64,000 bases of DNA from Micromonospora sp. C31 (lineage in GTDB: Bacteria > Actinomycetota > Actinomycetes > Mycobacteriales > Micromonosporaceae). The DNA is taken from assembly GCF_018070575.1 (NCBI RefSeq), contig NZ_JAGPXN010000002.1, forward strand, positions 236,131 through 300,130, written 5' to 3'. The notes under the pieces are model-generated. The model saw only the letters and a program-made list of their open reading frames with translations. It did no database searches and had not been told where the DNA came from. The position numbers and the translations under genes were made by a program. Positions 27,414-36,479 of the stretch are shown here, one piece after another. How positions within the stretch are numbered: the stretch's first letter is position 1; each line of letters begins with the position of its first letter.

Positions 27414-27941
27414 GTGCGGACGACAGTGACGGCGGCGCGGGGCGCGCGGCTCCTGCTGCTCGTCGGCACGCTGCTCGGTCTGGCCGCGATGCACACCATC
27501 GGTCACGACTCGCACCCGACCGGTCATTCCGTCGACCCGTCGGCGCACGCCGCCGCCGCGCACGCCGCCGCGCCCGTTGTGGCGCCGCGTGACACGGCTC
27601 CCCGCGGGCCGCACGCCGCCGTCGCGCCGTCGCTTGACATCGGGCTTCCCCACGCCGCCGTGGCGGCTCTCCAGGCCGTCGTGGGCTGCTCCGGTGGCTG
27701 CGTGCCCGACCGGCTCCTGCCGTCCGGCGGCACCGGTGGAGAAATGCCCGGGTGGGGGGCGTGCCTGGCCGTGCTGGGTGCGTTCGCGGCCTCGCTGGTG
27801 TTGGCGGCGCTGCTGTCGGCCCGCGTACGCGCCGTCGGCCCGGCGGGGGGCGGTCCGGTCGGCTCCCTCGCGTCGCCCCGGGCCCCGCCGCCCCGGCCGG
27901 TCGGTCTGCGGCTCGCCACGGTCTCGGTGCTGCGCAGGTAG
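27414..27941 (+). CDS. DUF6153-like His-containing membrane protein
   Basis: About 175 residues: an N-terminal membrane segment (LLLLVGTLLGLAAMHTIGHD), a His/Ala-rich loop with several His residues, a Cys pair (VVGCSGGCVPD), a second membrane segment (GACLAVLGAFAASLVLAALL) and a basic tail. This matches the small DUF6153 family often found beside DUF305 and copper genes. A role in copper binding is plausible from its His and Cys content and context, not proven. The GTG at 27414 fits a leaderless transcript; GTG at 27405 is an alternative. Confidence 0.7.
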   Translation: MRTTVTAARGARLLLLVGTLLGLAAMHTIGHDSHPTGHSVDPSAHAAAAHAAAPVVAPRDTAPRGPHAAVAPSLDIGLPHAAVAALQAVVGCSGGCVPDRLLPSGGTGGEMPGWGACLAVLGAFAASLVLAALLSARVRAVGPAGGGPVGSLASPRAPPPRPVGLRLATVSVLRR

Positions 27942-28021
27942 GACGCGTTCGGCGCGGGGCGGCTCACGTCGTTCCGCGTCCCCGTCATGCCGCGTACGTT
28001 CCGACACCGAAAGGCTCAGTC

Positions 28022-28648
28022 ATGACCACTCGTACCCTCGCGCGCCGTGCCGCCCTGGCCGGCGTCGTCGTCACCGTCGCCCTCGCCGTGGCCGCCTGCG
28101 GCGGCGACGACCACTCGTCCCCGGACGCGGGACACGGCACCTCCGGCACCGGCGGCCCGGCGGTCACCGCCACCGGCGCGGCCGCGTTCGGCGACGCCGA
28201 CGTGATGTTCGCCCAGATGATGGTCCCGCACCACCGGCAGGCGGTGGAGATGGCCGACCTGGCGGCGACGCGGGCGGCCGACCCGGAGGTCAAGCGGCTC
28301 GCCGTGGAGATCAAGGCGGCCCAGGCGCCCGAGATCGCCACCATGAGCGGCTGGCTGGCGGCCTGGGGGCGGCCGGTGCCGTCGCCGGGCGGGATGCCGC
28401 ACATGGACCACGCCATGCCGGGCATGATGTCCGACGCCGACATGGCAGAGCTGGGGGCCGCCGCCGGCCGGGAGTTCGACCGGCAGTTCCTGACCATGAT
28501 GATCGCCCACCACGAGGGCGCGGTCACCATGGCCCGCGACGTGCTCGCCCGGGGTGCGCACGCGGAGGCCAAGGCGCTGGCCCAGCAGATCATCAGCACC
28601 CAGCAGGCCGAGATCGACACGATGAGGAAGATCCTCGGCCGGTTCTGA
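28022..28648 (+). CDS. DUF305 lipoprotein, copper-associated
   Basis: A 208-residue exported lipoprotein with lipobox VAAC near residue 25 and a His-rich spacer. Two DUF305 half-repeats follow, each with the Met/His motif: FAQMMVPHHRQAVEMADL and FLTMMIAHHEGAVTMARD, separated by the Met/His-rich PHMDHAMPGMM. DUF305 domains have a ferritin-like helical fold and are frequent in copper-resistance loci, where the Met/His clusters may bind Cu(I). It sits between DUF6153 and csoR. A terminator hairpin follows the stop. Confidence 0.9.
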   Translation: MTTRTLARRAALAGVVVTVALAVAACGGDDHSSPDAGHGTSGTGGPAVTATGAAAFGDADVMFAQMMVPHHRQAVEMADLAATRAADPEVKRLAVEIKAAQAPEIATMSGWLAAWGRPVPSPGGMPHMDHAMPGMMSDADMAELGAAAGREFDRQFLTMMIAHHEGAVTMARDVLARGAHAEAKALAQQIISTQQAEIDTMRKILGRF

Positions 28649-28655
28649 CCCGGTC

Positions 28656-28687
28656 GCCCCGGCGCTCCCACCCGGGGGCGCCGGGGT
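28656..28687. terminator. hairpin terminator after the DUF305 gene
   Basis: Arms CCCCGGCGC and GCGCCGGGG enclose a 12-nt loop, 8 bp after the stop. Confidence 0.65.
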
Positions 28688-28851
28688 GCCCCGGCCGGGA
28701 GGCGCCCGGCGTCGCCGGGCGGAGCGTCCTCGGCCCGGCCCGGCCCGGCGCTGGCCAATCCCACCGACGTGACCAGGAGCGGGAGTGCGGCTGCACGTCA
28801 CGCCACGCTCCGCCGCTGCCGGCGGGTGGCCGTGGTGGTGCAGCCCGCGCT

Positions 28852-29154
28852 TCAGCCGCGCTTCATCAGGCGGCCGACGGCGGCCATCATCTCGGTGGCC
28901 ATCTCGTCGGCCCGGCCCTCGGCCGCACCCTCGTGCATGCAGTGTCGCGCGTGCCCGTCGAGCAGGCCGAGCGCGACCTTGTCCAGGGCGGCCTGGATCG
29001 CGGAGATCTGGGTGAGCACGTCGATGCAGTAGCGGTCGTCGTCGACCATCTTCTCGATGCCACGGACCTGCCCCTCGACGCGGCGCAGCCGCGCGAGCAG
29101 CTGGTCCTTGGTGGCGGTGTAGCCCCTGGTCGGGGTGGGCGTCGGTGTGGTCAT
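28852..29154 (-). CDS. csoR: CsoR-family copper-sensing repressor
   Basis: A 100-residue all-helical DUF156 protein. The Cu(I) ligands of CsoR (Cys-His-Cys) are visible in DDDRYCIDVLTQ and in GHARHCMHEG; the DNA-binding face includes QLLARLRRVEGQVRGIEKM. Apo-CsoR represses copper genes and leaves DNA on Cu(I) binding. It is divergent from copZ-copA, with palindromic boxes in the 150-bp spacer. The ATG at 29154 gives the usual family length; the upstream frame runs into the operator. Confidence 0.95.
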   Translation of the reverse strand: MTTPTPTPTRGYTATKDQLLARLRRVEGQVRGIEKMVDDDRYCIDVLTQISAIQAALDKVALGLLDGHARHCMHEGAAEGRADEMATEMMAAVGRLMKRG

Positions 29155-29164
29155 GGGGTCGAGC

Positions 29165-29191
29165 GTACCGTACCCCTCGGGGGTATGGTAC
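29165..29191. promoter_or_regulatory. CsoR-type operator 1 (divergent region)
   Basis: An extended dyad: GTACCgTACCCC, TC, GGGGGTAtGGTAC. It begins 11 bp upstream of the csoR start codon. The TACCCC/GGGGTA core is the CsoR binding pattern, so autoregulation is likely. Confidence 0.75.
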
Positions 29192-29208
29192 GGTCCTCCG
29201 TGGCCGAG

Positions 29209-29277
29209 ATACCCCCACCGGGTACCGGTACACGGCACAGGCGCCCGTCCGCCTCCGAATTACCCCTGGGGGGTATA
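29209..29277. promoter_or_regulatory. CsoR-type operators 2 and 3 before copZ
   Basis: A clear box TACCCC-TGG-GGGGTA (29261-29275) lies 29 bp before the copZ ATG, and a weaker half-like copy, ATACCCCCACCGGGTAC, is at 29209-29225. Both resemble the CsoR pattern and probably control the copZ-copA operon. Confidence 0.65.
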
Positions 29278-29304
29278 GGATGGAGGCGTCGAGAGGAGAG
29301 TTCG

Positions 29305-29514
29305 ATGACCACCACCACCTACCAGGTGCAGGGCATGACCTGCGGGCACTGCGCCACCGCGGTCAGCAACGAGGTCGGCGCGATCCCGGGCGTCAGCGAC
29401 GTCCAGGTCGACGTCGCCGCCGGTCGGGTCACCGTCACCAGCGAGGGCCCGTTGGACACCGACACCGTGCGCTCCGCCGTCGACGAGGCCGGCTACGACC
29501 TCGTCGGCGGCTGA
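29305..29514 (+). CDS. copZ: CopZ-like copper chaperone (HMA domain)
   Basis: A 69-residue single heavy-metal-associated domain with the Cu(I)-binding loop GMTCGHCATAV at residues 10-20 and the ferredoxin-like beta-alpha-beta pattern. It delivers Cu(I) to CopA. It is first in the copper operon, with an AGAGGAGAG ribosome site and a CsoR-type box immediately upstream; a secreted His-rich protein follows 29 bp later. Confidence 0.95.
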   Translation: MTTTTYQVQGMTCGHCATAVSNEVGAIPGVSDVQVDVAAGRVTVTSEGPLDTDTVRSAVDEAGYDLVGG

Positions 29515-29543
29515 GAGCGGGCACGGGGAAGACGAGGCACACC

Positions 29544-30542
29544 ATGAACACGGCGACGAAGCTGAGCGGTTTCGCCCTCGGCCTCGCGGTGGTGTTCGGC
29601 GCCACGTACGGGGTCGGTCGGGTGGCCGACCCCGTGACGCCGCCCGCCGAGGCCCCGCACGACGCCGGCGGGGGGCACGGCGACGACGGCGGAGCCGGAC
29701 ACGGGGGCGACAACGGCGCGGCGGCGCACCTGCCCGGCGGGCTGCTCGTCTCCGACCGCGGGTACACCCTGCGTCCGGTGGACGCCCCGGCCGGGCAGTT
29801 CGCGTTCCAGGTCACCGGCCCCGACGGCCGGGCGGTGACCGCGTACGACGTGGCGCACGACAAGCGCATGCACCTGATCGTGGCCCGCCGTGACCTCTCC
29901 GGCTTCCGGCACGTGCACCCCGAGATGACGCCGGACGGCACCTGGCGGGTCGACTCGCCGCTCGCCGGGCCCGGCGTCTGGCGGGCGTTCGCCGACTTCA
30001 CCCCGACCGGGGGCGAGGCGCTGACCCTCGGCGTCGACGTGACCGTCCCCGGCGAGCTGACCGGGCGGCCGCTGCCCGCGCCGGCCACCAGCACCACGGT
30101 CGACGGCTACACCGTCACGCTCGCCGGTGCCCCGGAGCCCGGGCGCACCGCCGAGCTGACCCTGAGCGTGAGCCGCGGCGGCGCGCCCGTCACCGACCTG
30201 GAGCCCTACCTGGGCGCGTACGGCCACCTGGTGGCGCTGCGCCAGGGCGACCTCGCGTACCTGCACGTGCACCCGCACGGCGAGCCGGGCGACGGGCGGA
30301 CGCGGCCCGGCCCCGAGGTGAGCTTCTCGGCGGAGATGCCGTCGGCGGGCGCCTACCGGCTCTACCTGGACTTCAAGCACGGCGGCGTCGTGCGTACCGC
30401 CGAGTTCACGGTCGTCGCCGGCAGCCCGACCGCGCCGGGTGTCCCGGCCGCGACCGGCTCCCCGACGGCGGGCACACCCGCCGCCACGAGCTCCCCGACC
30501 GCCGACGCCGGCCACGGCGTCCCCGGCCACGGGCACGACTGA
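29544..30542 (+). CDS. secreted His-rich copper-operon protein of unknown function
   Basis: A 332-residue exported protein with an N-terminal membrane or signal segment ([18 protein letters not shown]). Then come a His/Gly-rich region (residues about 45-65), a beta-rich domain with conserved His/Met stretches ([20 protein letters not shown], then [10 protein letters not shown]; later [13 protein letters not shown]), and a Pro/Thr-rich tail ending HGVPGHGHD. Similar proteins occur in actinobacterial copper operons next to copA. Periplasmic-side copper binding is inferred from the His/Met clusters and operon position only. Confidence 0.8.
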   Translation: MNTATKLSGFALGLAVVFGATYGVGRVADPVTPPAEAPHDAGGGHGDDGGAGHGGDNGAAAHLPGGLLVSDRGYTLRPVDAPAGQFAFQVTGPDGRAVTAYDVAHDKRMHLIVARRDLSGFRHVHPEMTPDGTWRVDSPLAGPGVWRAFADFTPTGGEALTLGVDVTVPGELTGRPLPAPATSTTVDGYTVTLAGAPEPGRTAELTLSVSRGGAPVTDLEPYLGAYGHLVALRQGDLAYLHVHPHGEPGDGRTRPGPEVSFSAEMPSAGAYRLYLDFKHGGVVRTAEFTVVAGSPTAPGVPAATGSPTAGTPAATSSPTADAGHGVPGHGHD

Positions 30543-30553
30543 CGGGAAGCGTG

Positions 30554-32803
30554 ATGACCACCAAGCCCCTGCTGATGGCGCCGAACCAGATCGAGCTGGC
30601 GATCGGCGGCATGACCTGCGCCTCCTGCGCCGCCCGGATCGAGAAGAAGCTGAACCGGATGGACGGGGTGACCGCAACCGTCAACTACGCGACGGAGAAG
30701 GCCACCGTCCGGTACGCCGACGAGGTCAGCCCGGACGACCTCATCGCGACGGTGGAGAAGACCGGCTACACCGCGGCCCTGCCGCCTCCGCCCACGCCCG
30801 CCGGTGGTGCACCGGTCGCCGAGCCCGTGGACGAGTTGCGCGTCCTGCGCACCCGGTTGTGGGTCTCGGCCGTGCTCACCGTGCCGGTGATCGCGCTGGC
30901 GATGGTGCCCGCCTGGCAGTTCGACTTCTGGCAGTGGCTGTCGCTGACCCTGGCCGCCCCGGTCGTGGCCTACGGCGGCCTGCCCTTCCACCGGGCGGCC
31001 TGGATCAACCTGCGACACGGCGCGGCGACCATGGACACCCTGATCTCGGTCGGCACCCTGGCCGCGTTCGGCTGGTCGGTCTGGGCGCTCTTCCTCGGCA
31101 CCGCCGGGACGCCGGGGATGACCCACCCGTTCAGTCTCGCCATCAACCGCACCGACGGCACCGGCAACATCTACCTGGAGGCGGCCGCCGGGGTGACCGT
31201 GTTCATCCTCGCCGGCCGCTACTTCGAGGCGCGGGCGAAGCGGACCGCCGGCGCGGCGCTGCGCGCCCTGCTCGAACTGGGCGCCAAGGAGGTCGCGGTG
31301 CTGCGCGGCGACACCGAGACCCGGATCCCGGTGGACCAGCTCGTGGTGGGGGACCGGTTCGTGGTCCGGCCCGGCGAGAAGATCGCCACGGACGGCGTGG
31401 TCGACGAGGGCACCTCGGCGGTCGACGCCAGCATGCTCACCGGCGAGTCGGTCCCGGTCGAGGTGGGTCCGGGCGACTCCGTGGTCGGCGCCACCGTCAA
31501 CGCGGGCGGCCGACTGGTGGTCACCGCCACCCGGATCGGCGGCGACACCCAACTGGCCCAGATGGCCCGGCTGGTCGAGCAGGCGCAGACCGGCAAGGCG
31601 GCGGTGCAGCGGCTGGCCGACCGGATCTCCGGCGTCTTCGTGCCGATCGTGATCGCCCTCGCGGTGGGCACCCTCGGCTGGTGGCTCGGCAGCGGGTCGG
31701 GCGCCACGGCCGCGTTCACCGCCGCCGTGTCGGTGTTGATCATCGCCTGCCCGTGCGCCCTCGGGCTGGCCACGCCGACCGCGCTGCTGGTCGGCACCGG
31801 CCGGGGCGCGCAGCTCGGCGTCCTGATCAAGGGCCCGGAGGTGCTGGAGTCCACGAAGCAGGTGGACACGGTCGTGCTGGACAAGACCGGCACCGTGACC
31901 ACCGGTCGGATGACCCTGGTGGACGTGGTACCGGCGACCGGTGAGGACCGCGCGGAGCTGCTGCGGCTCGCCGGGGCGCTGGAGTCCGCCTCCGAGCACC
32001 CCATCGCCCGGGCCATCGCCGCCGGCGCGGCCGAGGCGGGCACGCTGCCGCCGGTGGCCGGCTTCGCCAACGCCGAAGGGCTCGGGGTGAGCGGGACCGT
32101 CGAGGGCCGGGAGCTGCTGATCGGCCGATCCCGGCTGCTTCGCGAGCACGGTCTCGACGTACCGGAGGAGGTCGAGCGGGCGGCGGCCACGGCGGAGGCC
32201 GAGGGCCGCACGGCGGTGCTGGCCGGCTGGGACGGCCGGGCCCGGGGGGTCCTCGCGGTGGCCGACGTGGTCCGGCCGACGAGCCGGGCGGCGATCGTAC
32301 GGCTGCGCGCGCTCGGCCTGACGCCGGTGCTGCTGACCGGCGACAACACCACCGTCGCCCGCGCGGTGGCCGCCGAGCTGGGCATCGACGAGGTGGTCGC
32401 CGAGGTGCTGCCCGCCGACAAGGTCGACGTCGTACGGCGACTCCAGGGCGAGGGGCGGACGGTGGCGATGGTCGGTGACGGAGTCAACGACGCCGCCGCG
32501 CTGGCCCAGGCCGACCTCGGCCTGGCCATGGGCTCCGGCACGGACGTGGCGATCGAGGCGTCCGACCTGACCCTGGTCCGGGGCGACCTGATGGCCGCCG
32601 TGGACGCGATCCGGCTGGCCCGGCGCACCCTCGGCATCATCAAGGGCAACCTGTTCTGGGCGTTCGCCTACAACGTGGGGGCCCTGCCGCTGGCCGCGGC
32701 CGGCCTGCTGAACCCGATGATCGCTGGCGCCGCGATGGCCTTCTCCTCGGTCTTCGTGGTTGCCAACAGCCTCCGGCTGCGGAGCTTCCGTACGGTCGCC
32801 TGA
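30554..32803 (+). CDS. copA: Cu(I)-exporting P1B-type ATPase
   Basis: A 749-residue CopA. Domains in order: one HMA domain ([15 protein letters not shown]), eight membrane helices, actuator TGESVPVE, ion-site [10 protein letters not shown] (CPC), phosphorylation DKTGTVTTG, nucleotide domain [10 protein letters not shown], and hinge [14 protein letters not shown]. This is the CPC copper-exporting class. It follows the His-rich protein by 11 bp in an operon with copZ, all behind CsoR-type boxes, so copper induction is expected. GTG at 30551 is an alternative start; the ATG at 30554 has better spacing to GGGAAG. A terminator hairpin follows. Confidence 0.96.
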   Translation: MTTKPLLMAPNQIELAIGGMTCASCAARIEKKLNRMDGVTATVNYATEKATVRYADEVSPDDLIATVEKTGYTAALPPPPTPAGGAPVAEPVDELRVLRTRLWVSAVLTVPVIALAMVPAWQFDFWQWLSLTLAAPVVAYGGLPFHRAAWINLRHGAATMDTLISVGTLAAFGWSVWALFLGTAGTPGMTHPFSLAINRTDGTGNIYLEAAAGVTVFILAGRYFEARAKRTAGAALRALLELGAKEVAVLRGDTETRIPVDQLVVGDRFVVRPGEKIATDGVVDEGTSAVDASMLTGESVPVEVGPGDSVVGATVNAGGRLVVTATRIGGDTQLAQMARLVEQAQTGKAAVQRLADRISGVFVPIVIALAVGTLGWWLGSGSGATAAFTAAVSVLIIACPCALGLATPTALLVGTGRGAQLGVLIKGPEVLESTKQVDTVVLDKTGTVTTGRMTLVDVVPATGEDRAELLRLAGALESASEHPIARAIAAGAAEAGTLPPVAGFANAEGLGVSGTVEGRELLIGRSRLLREHGLDVPEEVERAAATAEAEGRTAVLAGWDGRARGVLAVADVVRPTSRAAIVRLRALGLTPVLLTGDNTTVARAVAAELGIDEVVAEVLPADKVDVVRRLQGEGRTVAMVGDGVNDAAALAQADLGLAMGSGTDVAIEASDLTLVRGDLMAAVDAIRLARRTLGIIKGNLFWAFAYNVGALPLAAAGLLNPMIAGAAMAFSSVFVVANSLRLRSFRTVA

Positions 32804-32821
32804 CCTGCCGCACCGCACCGT

Positions 32822-32851
32822 GCCGCCGACCACGCCGAGAGGGTCGGCGGC
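32822..32851 (+). terminator. hairpin terminator of the copper operon
   Basis: A 10-bp perfect stem (GCCGCCGACC with GGTCGGCGGC) and a 10-nt loop, 18 bp after the copA stop. Confidence 0.75.
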
Positions 32852-32981
32852 GCGGTCGTGCGGGATCTCGCGGCGTGCCGGCGCGGGCCTATGGTCGACG
32901 CTGCGTGACCGGGGACGGTTGGACGACGGCGGGGCGGGGTACATCAGGGGCGTACCGGCACCGCCAATTCGGGAGGTTGAC

Positions 32982-33155
32982 ATGGGTTTCGACGACAAGA
33001 TCAACAACACGACCGAGGACGCGGCCGGCAAGCTGAAGGAAGGCGCCGGCCGGGCCACCGACAACGAGCGGCTCGAGGCCGAGGGCCGCAACGACCAGGC
33101 CGGCGCCAAGCTGAAGCAGGCCGGCGAGAAGATCAAGGACGCCTTCAAGAGCTGA
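32982..33155 (+). CDS. CsbD-like stress protein
   Basis: A 57-residue charged helical protein (MGFDDKINNTTEDAAGKLKE start) with the CsbD repeats DAAGKLKEGAGRATDN and QAGAKLKQAGEKIKD. CsbD was first known as a general-stress (sigma-B) product in Bacillus; its biochemical role is unknown. The ATG has GGGAGG upstream and a strong terminator follows, so it is monocistronic. Confidence 0.92.
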   Translation: MGFDDKINNTTEDAAGKLKEGAGRATDNERLEAEGRNDQAGAKLKQAGEKIKDAFKS

Positions 33156-33166
33156 CCCGCGTACGT

Positions 33167-33207
33167 GCCCTCCGCCGGATCGGTCCTGAGCCGACCCGGC
33201 GGAGGGC
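33167..33207 (+). terminator. hairpin terminator after the csbD-like gene
   Basis: A 12-bp stem (GCCCTCCGCCGG with CCGGCGGAGGGC), framed by GTAC on both sides, 12 bp after the stop. Confidence 0.8.
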
Positions 33208-33340
33208 GTACTGGCGTATCCGGCGGGACGTGTCCTGCGGGGGTGGCCCCTCGTTGCCAGGTCGACGTGCCCGCCGCCCGACGTCGGCCGAACCCGGGCC
33301 GTCACCCGCAGGACGGCCGAGCCCCCGAACGGGAGGTCCC

Positions 33341-33841
33341 GTGTCCCGATCCGTCGTCTACGCGCGCCGCGCCGCCGCCACGGTGGCGCTCGGGGTGCTG
33401 GCCATGGGTTGCCAGGACACCGCGCGGAAGGAGGCGGCCTCCACCGGCGCGTCCCCGCCGAGCCCGACGGCCCCGGCGAGCGCCGGCTACCGGAGCCCGT
33501 CCCCGGTCGCCACGACCGCCGCCAACACCGCCGAGGTCTGCCGCGAGGTCGACCGGGCCATCGTCGCCGGCAGCCGGAGGATCGCCACCGACTCGGCGGC
33601 CTCCGTCACCCGCGAGTTGACCGGGCAACAGGTAGCCGACCAGCTTCGGCGCAACCTGGCGGAGCTGGCCGACGACGTGCGCGCGCAGGCCCGCCGGGCC
33701 GCAGATCCGCAGATCCGCGCCCTGATCGAGGAGACCGCCGAGCGGATCGACGCCGGTTCCCGGGCGTCGCGGCCAGCCGCCTGGATGGCGGCCACCTTCA
33801 CCGGCATCCCGCCCAAGCTGACCCGCGAGTGCCGCGCCTGA
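33341..33841 (+). CDS. lipoprotein of unknown function
   Basis: A 166-residue exported lipoprotein: lipobox LAMGC at about residue 24, a Ser/Pro/Thr-rich linker (to about residue 60), then a helical domain beginning NTAEVCREVDRAIVAGSR and ending PPKLTRECRA, so one Cys near each end could form a disulfide. No family is recognised. The GTG start has GGGAGGTCCC upstream. Confidence 0.8.
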   Translation: MSRSVVYARRAAATVALGVLAMGCQDTARKEAASTGASPPSPTAPASAGYRSPSPVATTAANTAEVCREVDRAIVAGSRRIATDSAASVTRELTGQQVADQLRRNLAELADDVRAQARRAADPQIRALIEETAERIDAGSRASRPAAWMAATFTGIPPKLTRECRA

Positions 33842-33955
33842 GCCGGTGGGCACCGACCTGCCGTCCGGCCAGGCCCGAGGGAGTACCCGGCCCGGTCCAG
33901 CCCGGCACCGCCGACGTGGGCCCGCACCCGATTCGACAGCGGGCCGGGCGGAACC

Positions 33956-35197
33956 TCAGCGCCGGCCGCGTACCTGGCGTTTCGGGGCGGGACCGGCGCC
34001 GAGCGAGGCCCGGTCGGCGGCGGAGGTGCCCGACGACCAGCCTTCGGCGTCGCGCACGGTGAGCCGGCCCCGGACGACGCCGGGAAAGAGCGTGTCGAGG
34101 CGTTCGCGCACCGCCTCGGCGCGGGTGGCGAGCACCGGCAGCAGCCGCTCCGACCCGGCCTGCGCCGTGGCCTCCCGGTCGGCCGTGTCGGTGGCGGCCC
34201 GCAGCCGCTCGCCGATCCGCAGCGCGAAGGCGTTCAGGAAGGACTCGTCGTAGTCCCGGGTCCGCCGGCCGGTGCCCCTGGCCCGCCGTTCAACCCGGCC
34301 GCGCAGCATCGCGGTGGTGGCCTGCACCAGCAGCGAGGTGTGGAGCAGCTCGACCGCCTCCAGGTCGGCCGGCCAGCCCAGCACCGTGGTGAACCCGAGG
34401 TCGTCGGACCAGACCGCCTCGCAGCGGTTCGCCGCCGCCACCTCCTGCGCCAGCAGCGCCTTCGCGCCCGCGTACGGGGGTTCGGTGCCGAGACGCAGCC
34501 CTCCGGGCCGGTCGGCGGGCTCGGCGACACCGGCCAGCAGCGCCTGGTCGATGCTGTGCCGGGCGATCAGCTCCTGGGCCTTGCCGGTCAGCGCCTCCGC
34601 CTCGGCCGGGTAGGTGGTCGACTCCGCCTTGGCCAGCAGCGCCCGCACCCGGTCGAGCATGCGGGAACCGCCACCCGGACCGCCGCCGTGCGCGACGCCC
34701 GTCGACGGCACGCCGGGCGGCGGGCGCAGCACGGCGATCGGCGGGAGCCCCTCGACCACGGCCAGCGCGTCGACCGCCGCCCGTAGGGCGGTGAACCGGT
34801 CGCACCCGACGCGGGTCGACCAGGCGGCCAGGTGGCCCTCGTCGGCGTCCCACCACACCGCCGCTCCGAGATCGCGGAGCTGGTCGTCCCACCACGGCGG
34901 CACCGGCCCGGCCAGGTCGCGGCGGTGCGCGGCGAGCGCGTCGGTGACCAGCCCCGACGCCCGGGGGCCGAGCCGGCGGGCGGCGAGCCGGCCGAGGTCC
35001 ACCGGCTGCCAGCCGTGCCGTGCCAGCCGCTCCACGCCCCCCACCAGGCGGCGCAGGAGCGCGGCGTCCACCGCCGCCGCGCCGTCCGCCGCGCCCGTCC
35101 CGATCATCAGCCGGTCCAGCTGCCGCTCCGCGAGGCGTACGTCGGTGCCACGCACCGCCGCGAGCGCGTAACTGACCAGTTCCTCGGCGTCCGGCAC
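33956..35197 (-). CDS. DUF2786-domain protein
   Basis: A 413-residue cytoplasmic protein. The DUF2786 core (about residues 175-215) reads LDRVRALLAKAESTTYPAEA and LTGKAQELIARHSID. A further conserved region (about 240-370, with YAGAKALLAQEVAAANRCEA) resembles the DUF7168-type partner domain. The N-terminal part is Ala/Leu-rich and helical. The function is unknown; the family is common in actinobacteria and some phages. The GTG at 35197 follows AGGAGG; the open frame continues upstream without coding features. Confidence 0.82.
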   Translation of the reverse strand: MPDAEELVSYALAAVRGTDVRLAERQLDRLMIGTGAADGAAAVDAALLRRLVGGVERLARHGWQPVDLGRLAARRLGPRASGLVTDALAAHRRDLAGPVPPWWDDQLRDLGAAVWWDADEGHLAAWSTRVGCDRFTALRAAVDALAVVEGLPPIAVLRPPPGVPSTGVAHGGGPGGGSRMLDRVRALLAKAESTTYPAEAEALTGKAQELIARHSIDQALLAGVAEPADRPGGLRLGTEPPYAGAKALLAQEVAAANRCEAVWSDDLGFTTVLGWPADLEAVELLHTSLLVQATTAMLRGRVERRARGTGRRTRDYDESFLNAFALRIGERLRAATDTADREATAQAGSERLLPVLATRAEAVRERLDTLFPGVVRGRLTVRDAEGWSSGTSAADRASLGAGPAPKRQVRGRR

Positions 35198-35519
35198 GGC
35201 CGTGTCCTCCTGGGGTCTGCGTCTCCCGCGCCGGGAAACGATCGTCGCCCGCCCGCCGAAGGTACCTCCGGGCCCGTCCGCCGTCCGCCGGTGGTGACCG
35301 GTGCCACCGGAACCGCCCGGCACGACCATCCCGTCGTGGGGGCTTGCGCACGGTTCGGTCGCCCCCGGGTAGTTCGGCACGGATGCGAGTGATGAGGTGA
35401 CTCAGATGGCGAAAGTGCCGGCGAGCGGCGCCGAGGCACCCGACCTCCGCCGGTCGGCCATCGCCACCGCGGTGTCGCCGGCCCGCCCGGTCCGGCACCA
35501 GGGCGCGAGCCCGCCCCGG
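35198..35519. other. intergenic region upstream of the DUF2786 gene
   Basis: A 322-bp stretch holding the AGGAGG ribosome site of the minus-strand DUF2786 gene and presumably its promoter. A plus-strand frame from ATG 35406 has gene-like codon use for about 35 codons but then only runs antisense to the next gene, so I do not call it. No riboswitch or strong hairpin is seen. Confidence 0.4.
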
Positions 35520-36479
35520 TCAGCCGGTGTACGCGTTCCCGGCCGTCAGCCGCAGGGTGAAGCCGTCGTCGTCGCGCTGCCAGGTCACGTGGTTGCAGGA
35601 CTGGTAGGTGATCCAGAGGCCGAGCCCGCCCGGCGCACCGTCGGACGCGGGGAGCAGCCCGCAGAACGGGTCGCCCGGCCCGTCGCCGGCGTCGCTGACC
35701 GTCGCCACGATGCGGTCGTCGCCGGCCCAGACGCGCAGCCGGACCGGCGGCCTGCCGTGGCGCAGCGCGTTGGTGACGATCTCGCTGACGGCGACGACCA
35801 GATCCTCCACGTCGTCGACCGGCACCTGGCCCTGGTCGGCCTTGTGTACGGCGGTACGCGCCTCGGCGGCCGTCGGGTCGGTCAGCTCGACGGCCGGCGG
35901 CTGCGCCTGGAGCGGGTCGGGCACGACCGGCAGCGCCTGCCGCAGGTAGTCCCTCGGCGGCGTCCAGGTCGGACTCGGCACGTGCCGCCCGCCGGGGGTG
36001 GCGAACCGGGGGTGCGTCCGGGCCACGTCCGCCAGCACCGCCGGCGGCGTGATCCGGGAGTCGTACGCGCACATGCTCCACAGCGGGAATTCGTCGTACG
36101 CGTGGTTGATCGCCGACTCGTAGCGGGCCCACCAGTCCCAGGTCGCGCCGAACGAGGCCGACGGCACCTCACCGATGATCCGGATCTGCCCCGCGCCGGC
36201 GGCCACCTGCTCGGCGAGGAGCTGGCGGTAGAAGCGGATGGCGGCGGCGGGCCGGGCGTAGAGATCGCCACCGGGCAGGAACTCGACCGGGCAACCGGCC
36301 GGCAGCGCCGAGCGGACCAGCCCGCCGGTGCGCTCGCCCAGCGCGACGAAGGTCGGCTCACCCGCGTCGACGCCGCCGAGCAGGAACGGCACCACCACCG
36401 CGAGCAAATCGTCGTCGGAGCCGTAACGGAGGGCCTCGTGGTAGTAGCCGTGGTGCCCGGCGGCAGCGCCCGTCCTCAT
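35520..36479 (-). CDS. anti-sigma regulatory protein with MEDS sensor and HATPase domains (RsbA-like)
   Basis: A 319-residue protein. The N-terminal MEDS domain (about residues 8-185; HHGYYHEALRYGSDDDLLAV, FVALGERTGG, MCAYDSRITPPAVLADVART) is followed by a GHKL ATPase domain with VVAVSEIVTNALRHG (N box), VSDAGDGPGDP (G1 box) and GGLGLWITYQSCN (G2 box). Such proteins act as anti-sigma kinases in which the MEDS domain is thought to sense a small molecule. The gene overlaps the upstream MEDS-STAS gene by four bases, so the two products are made together and probably bind each other. Confidence 0.9.
   Translation of the reverse strand: MRTGAAAGHHGYYHEALRYGSDDDLLAVVVPFLLGGVDAGEPTFVALGERTGGLVRSALPAGCPVEFLPGGDLYARPAAAIRFYRQLLAEQVAAGAGQIRIIGEVPSASFGATWDWWARYESAINHAYDEFPLWSMCAYDSRITPPAVLADVARTHPRFATPGGRHVPSPTWTPPRDYLRQALPVVPDPLQAQPPAVELTDPTAAEARTAVHKADQGQVPVDDVEDLVVAVSEIVTNALRHGRPPVRLRVWAGDDRIVATVSDAGDGPGDPFCGLLPASDGAPGGLGLWITYQSCNHVTWQRDDDGFTLRLTAGNAYTG

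Noticed and set aside
35406-35520. Plus-strand frame starting MAKVPASGAEAPDLRR
   Set aside because: The first 35 codons look gene-like, but the frame then runs only antisense to the MEDS-HATPase gene, has no ribosome site of quality, and no recognisable domain.
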